Shown piece by piece: positions 56,275 to 64,000 of a stretch of 64,000 nt of DNA. The position numbers were made by a program, and so were the translations under genes. This DNA comes from Alteromonas hispanica. GTDB lineage: Bacteria > Pseudomonadota > Gammaproteobacteria > Enterobacterales > Alteromonadaceae. Within the stretch, counting starts at the first letter, position 1. Every line of letters starts with the position of its first letter. The notes beneath the pieces were generated by a model. The model worked only from the letters and a program-made list of their open reading frames with translations, made no database searches and was not told the DNA's origin. The stretch spans positions 186,001-250,000 of the forward strand of contig NZ_JAAAWP010000002.1 in assembly GCF_010500915.1 (NCBI RefSeq), read 5' to 3'.

Positions 56275-56343
56275 TGGCACGTTTTCTTCAAATAGCTCTC
56301 TCTAAGCAATAAGTAAATTACTAAAGCTGGCACGTTAGTTGTA
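56275..56343 (+). promoter_or_regulatory. Tandem sigma-54-like promoters of flhA
   Basis: Two copies of CTGGCACGTT, 53 bases apart. The second gives TGGCACG-N4-TTGTA (56328-56343), the better -24/-12 match; the first gives TGGCACG-N4-CTTCA (56275-56290), with a poor -12. They lie 57-125 bases before flhA. Confidence 0.6.
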
Positions 56344-56399
56344 ATGCAACTATCAGATTAACGTTAAGCGTCAATTTTCTGATAGAGAGACACCCAACG

Positions 56400-58499
56400 A
56401 TGCAGTTATCCGGTTATCTTCAGCGGTTCGATAAGAATCAGTTACAAAATTTCACCGCTGGCTTAGGTGCACCTGTAGTTTTACTCGCTATTATGGGGAT
56501 GGTTATTCTCCCCATGCCGCCTTTTCTCCTCGACGTGCTGTTTAGTTTTAATATCGCACTGTCGTTAGTGATTATTCTTGTAGCAGTATTAACACAAAAG
56601 CCTGTAGATTTTGGTATTTTTCCACTGGTCTTGCTTATCGCAACCGTTTTAAGACTTGCACTAAACGTCGCCTCTACGCGAGTTGTTTTATTGTATGGTC
56701 ATGAGGGTGGTGATGCGGCGGGTAAAGTCATCGAGGCCTTTGGTGCTGTGGTAATTGGTGGTAATTATGCCGTGGGTATCGTTGTATTTGCCATTTTGCT
56801 AATTATTAACTTTAAGGTTGTTACTGCTGGTGCAGGGCGTATATCTGAAGTAAATGCTCGCTTTACCCTTGACGCCATGCCGGGTAAGCAAATGGCAATA
56901 GATGCCGACTTAAATGCGGGTTACATCGACCAAGACCAAGCGCGGGAGCGCCGAGAAGAGATAACAGCAGAAGCAGACTTTTACGGCTCAATGGACGGTG
57001 CGTCAAAATTTGTAAAAGGTGACGCCGTTGCCGGTCTATTTATCATGCTTATCAATATCGTGGGCGGATTATTTATTGGCATGATTCAATACGATCTCTC
57101 GTTTGGCGATGCCATTGAAATTTATACGTTGCTCACCATCGGTGATGGGTTAGTGGCACAAATACCCTCTCTTTTACTCTCCGTTGCAACCGCAATTATA
57201 GTTACTCGCGAAAATGAAACCCAAGAAATGGGTAAGGAAATTCGTGGGCAGCTTGGAAACAATCAAGCTTTATACATAGCATCAGGGGTTTTATTTGTGA
57301 TGGGTATTATTCCAGGTATGCCCCATGTTGCATTTTTAGGGTTCTCTGCTCTTACCGCTGGAGTAGCCTATCTTCAGACCCACAATGCCAAGAAGAAAGC
57401 TGCTGAACCACAGGTGCCGGATACACTCTCTAGAGATGAAACCGTGGCACCAGAAGTTAAAGAACTTGGCTGGGATGATGTTCAGCAAGTCGACACCATT
57501 GGGCTTGAGGTAGGTTATAGGCTGATTCCGCTAGTTGATAAATCCCAGGGTGGTGAGCTGTTAACCCGCATTAAAGGCGTACGTAAAAAACTATCTCAAG
57601 AACTCGGGTTTCTTATCCCACCAGTACACATTCGCGATAATTTAGATTTAGAACCCAATACTTACACTATCGCTATGCTGGGAGTGACTATTGGAGACTC
57701 GGTGATAAGTCACGATGAAGAACTCGCCATCAACCCTGGCCAAGTTTTCGGGAAGCTTGAGGGGAGAGCGACAAAAGATCCTGCGTTTGGCCTAGATGCC
57801 GTTTGGATAAAGCCCAATAAACGCGAGCACGCTCAAACTCTTGGGTATACGGTGGTAGACGCGGCCACAGTGGTTGCTACTCATTTAAGTCAACTACTTA
57901 CCAACAATGCCTATCAACTGCTTGGACACGAAGAGGCCCAACAACTACTCGACATGTTAGCAAAGCAGCATCCTAAATTGGTTGAAGGTTTGGTGCCCGA
58001 TATATTGCCGTTAAGCACGGTAGTAAAAATACTGCAAACATTACTGTTCGAAGGTGTTCCTATTCGCGACATGCGTACGATAGTGCAAACATTAAGTGAA
58101 TATGGCACTCGTAGCCAAGATCCAGATGTGTTGGTGTCAGCGGTACGTATTGCGCTTAAACGGCTTATTGTTCAGGAAATCACGCAGGGTGCCAAAGAGA
58201 TACCTGTCATAACCTTGGCGCCAGAGTTGGAACAGATGTTGCACCAGTCACTTCAAGCAGGTGGTGAAGATGGTGCAGGTATTGAACCTGGTCTTGCAGA
58301 CAAGTTACAAAAGTCCTTGCAGCAAGCCAGTCAGCAGCAAGAACTAGAGGGAGAGCCCGCAGTGTTACTGACTTCTGGAATGCTAAGGCCGGTGCTATCT
58401 CGCTTCTTAAAATATTCTGTTGTTGGGTTACATGTTCTTTCCTATCAAGAAGTACCTGATGACAAACAAATAAAAATAGTCAGTTCGGTCGGTCAATAA
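56400..58499 (+). CDS. flhA: Flagellar export gate protein FlhA
   Basis: 699 aa, the large export-gate component that uses the proton motive force. About eight membrane helices in the first 330 residues with the family block LRLALNVASTRVVLLYGHEG and AIDADLNAGYIDQDQARERR (the FHIPEP region), and a long cytoplasmic docking domain after residue 350. First gene of the flhA-flhF-flhG-fliA-cheYZA run. Confidence 0.97.
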   Translation: MQLSGYLQRFDKNQLQNFTAGLGAPVVLLAIMGMVILPMPPFLLDVLFSFNIALSLVIILVAVLTQKPVDFGIFPLVLLIATVLRLALNVASTRVVLLYGHEGGDAAGKVIEAFGAVVIGGNYAVGIVVFAILLIINFKVVTAGAGRISEVNARFTLDAMPGKQMAIDADLNAGYIDQDQARERREEITAEADFYGSMDGASKFVKGDAVAGLFIMLINIVGGLFIGMIQYDLSFGDAIEIYTLLTIGDGLVAQIPSLLLSVATAIIVTRENETQEMGKEIRGQLGNNQALYIASGVLFVMGIIPGMPHVAFLGFSALTAGVAYLQTHNAKKKAAEPQVPDTLSRDETVAPEVKELGWDDVQQVDTIGLEVGYRLIPLVDKSQGGELLTRIKGVRKKLSQELGFLIPPVHIRDNLDLEPNTYTIAMLGVTIGDSVISHDEELAINPGQVFGKLEGRATKDPAFGLDAVWIKPNKREHAQTLGYTVVDAATVVATHLSQLLTNNAYQLLGHEEAQQLLDMLAKQHPKLVEGLVPDILPLSTVVKILQTLLFEGVPIRDMRTIVQTLSEYGTRSQDPDVLVSAVRIALKRLIVQEITQGAKEIPVITLAPELEQMLHQSLQAGGEDGAGIEPGLADKLQKSLQQASQQQELEGEPAVLLTSGMLRPVLSRFLKYSVVGLHVLSYQEVPDDKQIKIVSSVGQ

Positions 58500-58529
58500 T
58501 CTGACACTGGGGCGAGTGGAGAAGTTGCA

Positions 58530-60035
58530 ATGAAAATAAGACGTTTTTTTGGCAAAGACATGCGCGAGGCGCTAAGCCAAGTTAAGGCTGAGTTAGGTAG
58601 CGACGCGGTTATTATGTCCAATCGCAAAGTGGCAGACGGTATTGAACTGGTTGCCGCTTATGACAAAGAGCCAGAAGCAAAGCTCAATATTTCCAAAACC
58701 TCGTCAAAAGGGTCAGCTAAAAGTGCTACACCGAGTTTGAGCGAAATCATTGGCGATGATGGTCCAGACAGCTTAAAAGCATTACTGGAAAAACAGCATA
58801 GCGGTGCAGCACCTTATAACCAAACTGCAGCGCCAGGTGACTCGTCTGCGCACCTTGGCTCGGCCTCGTTAAATAGAAATTCAGAAGCGAATGTTGACCA
58901 GCCGGCTTCAGTAAATGCCCAGCACGCCAATAATATTGCATCACATCTCGACTTCTCAGATGCGTTTATTGACGAGGTGGAAGCGCAGCAACCTGCAAAT
59001 GGCTATTTTAACAGCCGCGACGCTAATGCCCGAGAATTTAATGCTTCAAAAATGAATGAAGACGATGCGTTCCCCAAGCATCAGGCTTCAAGCATAAAAA
59101 ATGATGTGCCAACTCAGTCTGCAGAACTCGCTCAAATAAAAGAAGAACTCGCGTCTTTACGAGGTGTTCTTCAACACCAAGTTGCAGACTTAATGGAAGC
59201 AAAACAGAGCCGTCAAAAACCCGTCCATCAATATCTTATTGCTCGTTTAACTGAAATGGGGCTTAGCAAAGCATTATCTAAGCAGTTAATCAGCTATACT
59301 CCAGGGCATTACAATGAACGAGACGCATGGGTTTATCTTCTTAACCTATTGGCTAATCGCATAAATGTAACAGGAAACGATATACTCACTGCACAAGGTG
59401 CGGTGGCATTAGTCGGGCCAACAGGAACGGGTAAAACAACTACTGTGGCGAAACTGGCCGCACGCTATGCGCAAAAGTATGGCGCCGACTCTGTTGCTAT
59501 GATTACCATAGACACATACAGAATTGCTGCATTTGAACAGCTAGCAACTTACGGTAAAATTATTGGTTGTACTGTGAGAAAAGCGCAGTCGAGTGAAGAA
59601 CTTGCAGATTTATTGTTTCAACTTCGCCATAAGCGACTAGTATTGATTGATACGGCTGGTTTTAGTCAACGAGATAGCCGACTAATTAAACAAATTAAGC
59701 ATTTTGACAATGGTCAGATGCCGCCAGTGAAAAAATATTTGGTAGCGCAAGCTAATACACAATATCCTGCGTTACAGAGAATTATTAAGGCCTATGATGA
59801 CATCGAGCTAAGTGGTTGTATTTTCACTAAGTTGGATGAGTGCTATTCTTTAGGCGAAGTGCTTAGCGCGGCAGTTGAGTACCAGTTACCGGTTAGTTAT
59901 GTCACCGACGGTCAAAAAGTACCGGAAGACATTAAGATTGCAGAAGCGAAATCTTTAGTTTCCGCTGCTGCAAAGCTTTATAAAAAATATGGTTTGGATC
60001 ATACTAGTAATAACAACGATATTAAAACAGCATAA
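58530..60035 (+). CDS. flhF: Flagellar placement GTPase FlhF
   Basis: 501-aa SRP-family GTPase that marks the cell pole for flagellum assembly. N-terminal MKIRRFFGKDMREALSQVKA, a variable middle region (about 60-210), and the NG domain with P-loop VGPTGTGKTTTVAKLAARYA, IDTYRIAAFEQLATYGKI and LIDTAGFSQRD. Five bases before flhG. Confidence 0.96.
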   Translation: MKIRRFFGKDMREALSQVKAELGSDAVIMSNRKVADGIELVAAYDKEPEAKLNISKTSSKGSAKSATPSLSEIIGDDGPDSLKALLEKQHSGAAPYNQTAAPGDSSAHLGSASLNRNSEANVDQPASVNAQHANNIASHLDFSDAFIDEVEAQQPANGYFNSRDANAREFNASKMNEDDAFPKHQASSIKNDVPTQSAELAQIKEELASLRGVLQHQVADLMEAKQSRQKPVHQYLIARLTEMGLSKALSKQLISYTPGHYNERDAWVYLLNLLANRINVTGNDILTAQGAVALVGPTGTGKTTTVAKLAARYAQKYGADSVAMITIDTYRIAAFEQLATYGKIIGCTVRKAQSSEELADLLFQLRHKRLVLIDTAGFSQRDSRLIKQIKHFDNGQMPPVKKYLVAQANTQYPALQRIIKAYDDIELSGCIFTKLDECYSLGEVLSAAVEYQLPVSYVTDGQKVPEDIKIAEAKSLVSAAAKLYKKYGLDHTSNNNDIKTA

Positions 60036-60040
60036 GTAGT

Positions 60041-60907
60041 ATGATTGACGACCAAGCGAGTAGCTTAAGAAAAATGAAGCAATCACGGTTAATCAAAGTT
60101 ATCGCCGTCACCGGAGGCAAAGGTGGCGTTGGTAAAACAAATATCACGCTTAACACGGCAATTGCTATGGCTAAGCAGGGCAAACGTGTGATGGTGCTCG
60201 ATGCCGATTTAGGATTGGCAAACGTAGACGTCATGTTAGGGCTTCGCGTTGAAAAAAACCTTTCTCACGTTTTGTCTGGTGAATGCACCTTAGACGATGT
60301 ACTTGTCACTGGCCCTCACGGTATAAAGATTGCGCCTGCTACATCAGGCACTCAGTCGATGGCAGAGTTGTCTACAACACAGCATGCGGGTCTTATTCGT
60401 GCATTCAGCGAACTGCGCTCGCCGATAGACGTATTGCTTGTTGATACCGCGGCCGGTATCTCAGATATGGTGCTAAGCTTTGCAAAAGCCTCTCAGGACA
60501 TCATGGTAGTGGTGTGTGATGAGCCCACATCACTTACCGATGCGTATGCGCTTATAAAACTACTCAACCGCGAACACGGGGTTTTTCGGTTTAAAGTAGT
60601 CGCCAACATGGTTAGAGATGTGCGTGAAGGCCAAGAGCTTTTCAGCAAGCTAAGTAAAGTTACCGGGCGCTTCTTAGATGTTGCGCTAGAATTAGTGGCA
60701 ACCATACCATTTGATGAAAATATTCGTCGTGCGGTGAGAAAACAAACAGCTATTGTTGATGCTTACCCAGGTTCACCAGCATCAGTAGCAATTAGTCAGC
60801 TAGCTAATAGGGCGGCATCCTGGCCAATCCCAACTCAGCCTGGCGGACACTTAGAATTTTTTATTGAGCAGTTAATCGCAGAAAAAGCAGTAGGGAATCA
60901 ACGTTGA
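60041..60907 (+). CDS. flhG: Flagellar number regulator FlhG (FleN, MinD-like ATPase)
   Basis: 288 aa. Deviant Walker A VTGGKGGVGKTNITLN, LDADLGLANVDVMLGL and VLLVDTAAGISDMVLSF mark the ParA/MinD family; FlhG limits flagella to one per pole and antagonises FlrA in relatives. With flhF it strongly suggests a single polar flagellum. Its stop overlaps the fliA TTG. Confidence 0.96.
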   Translation: MIDDQASSLRKMKQSRLIKVIAVTGGKGGVGKTNITLNTAIAMAKQGKRVMVLDADLGLANVDVMLGLRVEKNLSHVLSGECTLDDVLVTGPHGIKIAPATSGTQSMAELSTTQHAGLIRAFSELRSPIDVLLVDTAAGISDMVLSFAKASQDIMVVVCDEPTSLTDAYALIKLLNREHGVFRFKVVANMVRDVREGQELFSKLSKVTGRFLDVALELVATIPFDENIRRAVRKQTAIVDAYPGSPASVAISQLANRAASWPIPTQPGGHLEFFIEQLIAEKAVGNQR

Positions 60908-61635
60908 ATAGTAAGGCGGCCGCTTATCAACAACAAACTGATAAGTCGCAGTTAGTAGAGCGACATGCGCCCCTAGTGAAGCGCATAGCACATCACTTAA
61001 TGGCAAGATTGCCAGCAAGTGTGCTTGTTGACGATCTTATTCAGTCTGGAATGATTGGCCTGTTAGAAGCTGCACGGAACTTTGACGGTTCGAAGGGGGC
61101 AAGTTTTGAGACCTTCGCAGGCATTCGTATCCGCGGTGCTATGCTAGATGAAATCCGCAAAGGAGATTGGACTCCGCGCTCTGTTCATCGAAATGGACGG
61201 GCGATTACAGAAGCGATTTCGCAAGTTGAAAGCGAAACGGGCAGAGATGCAAGAGATGTTGATATTGCCACTAAACTTAACGTGAGTTTGCAAGATTATC
61301 ATCAGATGCTCAATGAGGTAAACGCAGGGAAGTTAGTTGGGATTGAAGATTTAGGTGTCTCTGAGGACGTTATCACTACCGAGCAAAGTCGAGGAAGCGA
61401 TGCTCCCCTTGAAGACCTGATGCAAGGCGCGTTTCAAAAATCATTGGCCCAAGCAATCACTACTTTACCCGAACGAGAAGCGATAGTGCTTTCCTTGTAC
61501 TATGATGAAGAACTGAATCTTAGAGAAATTGGTGAAGTTCTTGATGTAAGTGAATCGAGAGTGAGTCAAATTCATAGTCAGGCCATGTTAAAACTCAAAT
61601 CACGAATGAAGTCGTGGCGAGCTGACGAAGAATAG
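60904..61635 (+). CDS. fliA: Flagellar sigma factor FliA (sigma-28)
   Basis: 243 aa with a TTG start overlapping flhG by four bases. Region 2 has [20 protein letters not shown] and [20 protein letters not shown]; region 4 has [20 protein letters not shown]. It should read the TAAA-N15/16-CCGATAA-type promoters seen before flagellins and pseI. FlgM, its anti-sigma factor, is not in the window. Confidence 0.97.
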   Translation: MNSKAAAYQQQTDKSQLVERHAPLVKRIAHHLMARLPASVLVDDLIQSGMIGLLEAARNFDGSKGASFETFAGIRIRGAMLDEIRKGDWTPRSVHRNGRAITEAISQVESETGRDARDVDIATKLNVSLQDYHQMLNEVNAGKLVGIEDLGVSEDVITTEQSRGSDAPLEDLMQGAFQKSLAQAITTLPEREAIVLSLYYDEELNLREIGEVLDVSESRVSQIHSQAMLKLKSRMKSWRADEE

Positions 61636-61670
61636 AAATTAAAACAATTAACCCCTCAATGGAGGCTATT

Positions 61671-62054
61671 TTGGATAAGAGCATGAAGATTCTTGTGGTA
61701 GACGATTTCTCTACCATGAGACGTATCATTAAAAACCTATTAAAAGATTTGGGTTTCGCAAACATCCAGGAAGCGGACGACGGAAGTACGGCGTTACCCA
61801 TGCTACAACAGGGTGATTTCGATTTTGTTGTGACCGACTGGAATATGCCGGGTATGCAGGGTATCGATTTGCTTCGTGCAATTCGTGCCGACGATAAACT
61901 TAAGCACCTGCCGGTACTGATGGTAACGGCGGAAGCGAAGAAAGAGCAGATTGTTGCCGCAGCGCAAGCTGGGGTTAATGGCTACGTAGTTAAGCCTTTC
62001 ACAGCCGCTACGTTAAAAGAAAAGTTAGATAAAATATTCGAACGTTTAGGTTGA
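61671..62054 (+). CDS. cheY: Chemotaxis response regulator CheY
   Basis: 127 aa, phosphorylated by CheA and binds FliM to change motor direction. Acid pocket in [13 protein letters not shown], phospho-accepting Asp in [13 protein letters not shown], and [14 protein letters not shown] start at TTG 61671: GGAGG lies at 61661-61665, five bases upstream. The ATG at 61659 has no ribosome site but would give the MEAIL... extension annotated in some relatives. Confidence 0.95.
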   Translation: MDKSMKILVVDDFSTMRRIIKNLLKDLGFANIQEADDGSTALPMLQQGDFDFVVTDWNMPGMQGIDLLRAIRADDKLKHLPVLMVTAEAKKEQIVAAAQAGVNGYVVKPFTAATLKEKLDKIFERLG

Positions 62055-62088
62055 TCCAGACGCTCACCAGAGAAACGAGGTTTACTGG

Positions 62089-62844
62089 ATGACAACGAAT
62101 GCAAACGTTCCATTATCACTAGAAGAAGCTAAACAGCTTGTTGTTTATCTTGAAGCTGGGGATAACGCTTCAGCCAATGCGCTCTTTGAAGCAGCGTCGA
62201 TGAAAGAAAACGTAGAGCTTTTTGCCGAGGTTGGAAAGCTTACCCGTCAACTTCACGACGCGTTAAACAACTTTCAAATAGATGATCGCATCAAGAATTT
62301 AGCCACAGATGATATCCCTGACGCACAAACCCGCCTAACTTACGTTATTGAAGAAACTGAAAAAGCTGCTAATACTACAATGGATGCGGTTGAAGCCAGC
62401 ATGCCAATTGCCGAGTTGCTTTCATCTCGCATAGAGAATGTGATGCCAGAGTGGAAAAAGCTCATGACAAGGCAAATTGAAGTGGGCGAATTCAAGGCCT
62501 TGTGCAAAGATTTAGACGAATTGCTAGAGGAGGGGGCTTCTCAGTCAGCTAAACTTACGCAGTTGTTGACTGAAGTGCTGATGGCACAAGGTTATCAGGA
62601 CCTTACCGGTCAGGTAATTCGCCGTGTTATCGACTTAGTGAAAGAAGTCGAAGAAAGCTTAGTTAACATGCTTACCATGTTTGGTGAGCGGGACGGTTCA
62701 GAACAAACTAAACCATTACCTAGCAAAGCCGATAAGGTTGATGGTGTACAAGCAGAAGGGCCAATTATTGACGCTGAGTCTCGCGATGATGTTGTATCTG
62801 GCCAAGATGATGTTGATGATCTTCTGTCTAGCTTAGGTTTTTAG
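62089..62844 (+). CDS. cheZ: Chemotaxis phosphatase CheZ
   Basis: 251 aa; dephosphorylates CheY-P. The helix with the catalytic Gln is QDLTGQVIRRVIDLVKEVE and the C-terminal CheY-binding peptide is DDVDDLLSSLGF. The linker is acidic and variable. Twelve bases ahead of cheA. Confidence 0.95.
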   Translation: MTTNANVPLSLEEAKQLVVYLEAGDNASANALFEAASMKENVELFAEVGKLTRQLHDALNNFQIDDRIKNLATDDIPDAQTRLTYVIEETEKAANTTMDAVEASMPIAELLSSRIENVMPEWKKLMTRQIEVGEFKALCKDLDELLEEGASQSAKLTQLLTEVLMAQGYQDLTGQVIRRVIDLVKEVEESLVNMLTMFGERDGSEQTKPLPSKADKVDGVQAEGPIIDAESRDDVVSGQDDVDDLLSSLGF

Positions 62845-62856
62845 GGGAGCGGGCGC

Positions 62857-64000
62857 ATGTCGTTTGATGTTGACGAGGAAATACTACAGGACTTTTTGGT
62901 TGAGGCCGGAGAGATACTTGAACAATTACAAGAACAGCTCGTTGATCTTGAGAACAATCCTGAAGATGCGAATTTGCTAAATGCAATTTTTCGCGGATAT
63001 CACACGGTAAAAGGTGGTGCGGGGTTTTTGTCCCTCACTGAGCTTGTTGAAATTTGTCATGGTGCTGAAAACGTTTTTGACGTAATGAGAAACGGACAGC
63101 GCACACTGACACCAGAGCTAATGGATATTATTCTGCAGGCTACTGATGTCGTTGTTGACATGTTTGAGAAAGTTAAAGCGCAGGAGCCGCTTGAGCCGGC
63201 TGATGCACAGCTTGTAGACAAATTGCATAAGTTAAGTCGCCCAGAAACACCAGACGAGGAAATTTTTGATGATGCTCCCGCTCCACAAGCTGCTGAACCT
63301 GATTTCAGTTCGGAGCCTGAACTGGAGTTGGTTGAAGCGACGCCATCTTCATCAAGTGACAATACCTCAAAAGGCGACGGTGAAATTGACGAAATCACCG
63401 AAGACGAGTTTGAAGCTTTACTCGATGAGCTACACGGCTCATCTGCGCCAGGTAAGAGTACTTCGCCTAAGCAAGAAGCTGCACCAACTCCCAGCGCGGG
63501 CAGTACTTCAGCTTCAGACAGCAACGCAGAAGATATTACCGACGACGAATTTGAAGCTCTCCTTGACGACCTTCACGGCAAAGGCAAATTTAGCGCAGCA
63601 GAAGAACCTGCAGCGCCAGCCGCACCACCAGCCCAAAATGCTTCATCAAGCGATGATGAAATCACCGATGACGAGTTTGAGGCTCTGTTAGATCAGCTTC
63701 ATGGTTCAGGACAAGGCCCCACAAACCAAGCATCAAGTGCACCAGAAGCGGCAGCGGCGAAAGCACCAGAGCCTGCTGTGGACAAAGCAGCGACTGACGC
63801 GATTCAAAAGGCCAAGCAGGCGTCACCCACTCCAGCGAGCACACCTGCACCAGCTGCTGCCAAAGCAGAGCCAAAAGCGCCAAGCCGTGAAGGCGCTAAA
63901 AAAGACGACAAAAAATCACCATCTTCGCCACCTGCTGAAACGACAGTTCGTGTAGATACCAAGCGTCTCGACCAGATTATGAATATGGTAGGCGAATTGG
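62857..64000 (+). CDS. cheA: Chemotaxis histidine kinase CheA (partial, 3' end outside window)
   Basis: 381 codons lie in the window, in frame from ATG 62857 after GGGGAG. The P1 domain contains phospho-accepting His49 in YHTVKGGAGFL. The linker that follows is unusually long and holds three copies of ITDDEFEALLDELHG-like sequence (residues 180-194, 227-241 and 269-283) and an Ala/Pro/Lys-rich tail. Dimerisation-domain sequence (RVDTKRLDQIMNMVGEL) is reached just before the edge. No stop is seen, so the ORF is open at the window end. Confidence 0.96.
   Translation, partial: MSFDVDEEILQDFLVEAGEILEQLQEQLVDLENNPEDANLLNAIFRGYHTVKGGAGFLSLTELVEICHGAENVFDVMRNGQRTLTPELMDIILQATDVVVDMFEKVKAQEPLEPADAQLVDKLHKLSRPETPDEEIFDDAPAPQAAEPDFSSEPELELVEATPSSSSDNTSKGDGEIDEITEDEFEALLDELHGSSAPGKSTSPKQEAAPTPSAGSTSASDSNAEDITDDEFEALLDDLHGKGKFSAAEEPAAPAAPPAQNASSSDDEITDDEFEALLDQLHGSGQGPTNQASSAPEAAAAKAPEPAVDKAATDAIQKAKQASPTPASTPAPAAAKAEPKAPSREGAKKDDKKSPSSPPAETTVRVDTKRLDQIMNMVGEL

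Overview
The window is a chromosomal flagellar locus of a polarly flagellated marine gammaproteobacterium, most likely Alteromonas or a close relative in the Alteromonadales. This rests on short (about 278 aa) flagellins starting [15 protein letters not shown], the FlrA/FlrB/FlrC (FleQ/FleS/FleR-type) regulators, FlhF plus FlhG, sigma-54 (-24/-12) and sigma-28 promoter motifs, and the order fliEFGHIJK-fliLMNOPQR-flhBA-flhFG-fliA-cheYZA. Genus is inferred from family knowledge; no search was run.

Layout. 1-6571: three flagellin genes (the first cut by the window edge), flaG, fliD, fliS and a fliT-like gene. 6568-36048: a flagellin-glycosylation island. It opens with a large Maf-type glycosyltransferase gene and holds all six genes for CMP-pseudaminic acid, split between its two ends (pseG, pseI, pseH left; pseB, pseC, pseF right). 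The core between them holds an acyl-activation module (acyl carrier protein, SDR reductase, AMP ligase, LuxE-like synthetase, LuxC-like reductase), a ThDP enzyme pair (E1 alpha/beta) with no E2 or E3, a ColD-like PLP sugar 3-dehydratase, two extended SDR sugar enzymes, several glycosyltransferases (one fused to a methyltransferase), a B12/radical SAM enzyme and an HddC/HddA-like pair for a GDP-heptose-type sugar. 36557-37351: a divergent flagellin-like gene. 37547-41721: flrA, flrB, flrC. 42003-64000: the fliE-to-cheA block, with cheA cut by the window edge.

How it works together. FlrA with sigma-54 probably drives flrBC; FlrC and sigma-54 then drive the fliE, fliK and flhA transcription units, each preceded by a visible -24/-12 motif. 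FliA (sigma-28), encoded at 60904, probably reads TAAA-N15/16-NCCGATAA-like promoters found before flagellins 2 and 3 and, notably, before pseI, which would tie glycan synthesis to flagellin synthesis. The island would build nucleotide-activated sugars and transfer them to flagellin, by Maf for the nonulosonic acid and by the other transferases for further residues.

The most novel content is the island core. Lux-type acyl reduction genes without luciferase, a ThDP carboligase candidate beside a 3-deoxysugar dehydratase, and heptose activation genes together suggest an undescribed branched or acylated deoxy sugar on the flagellum. The individual families are recognisable; the combined pathway and its product are inference.
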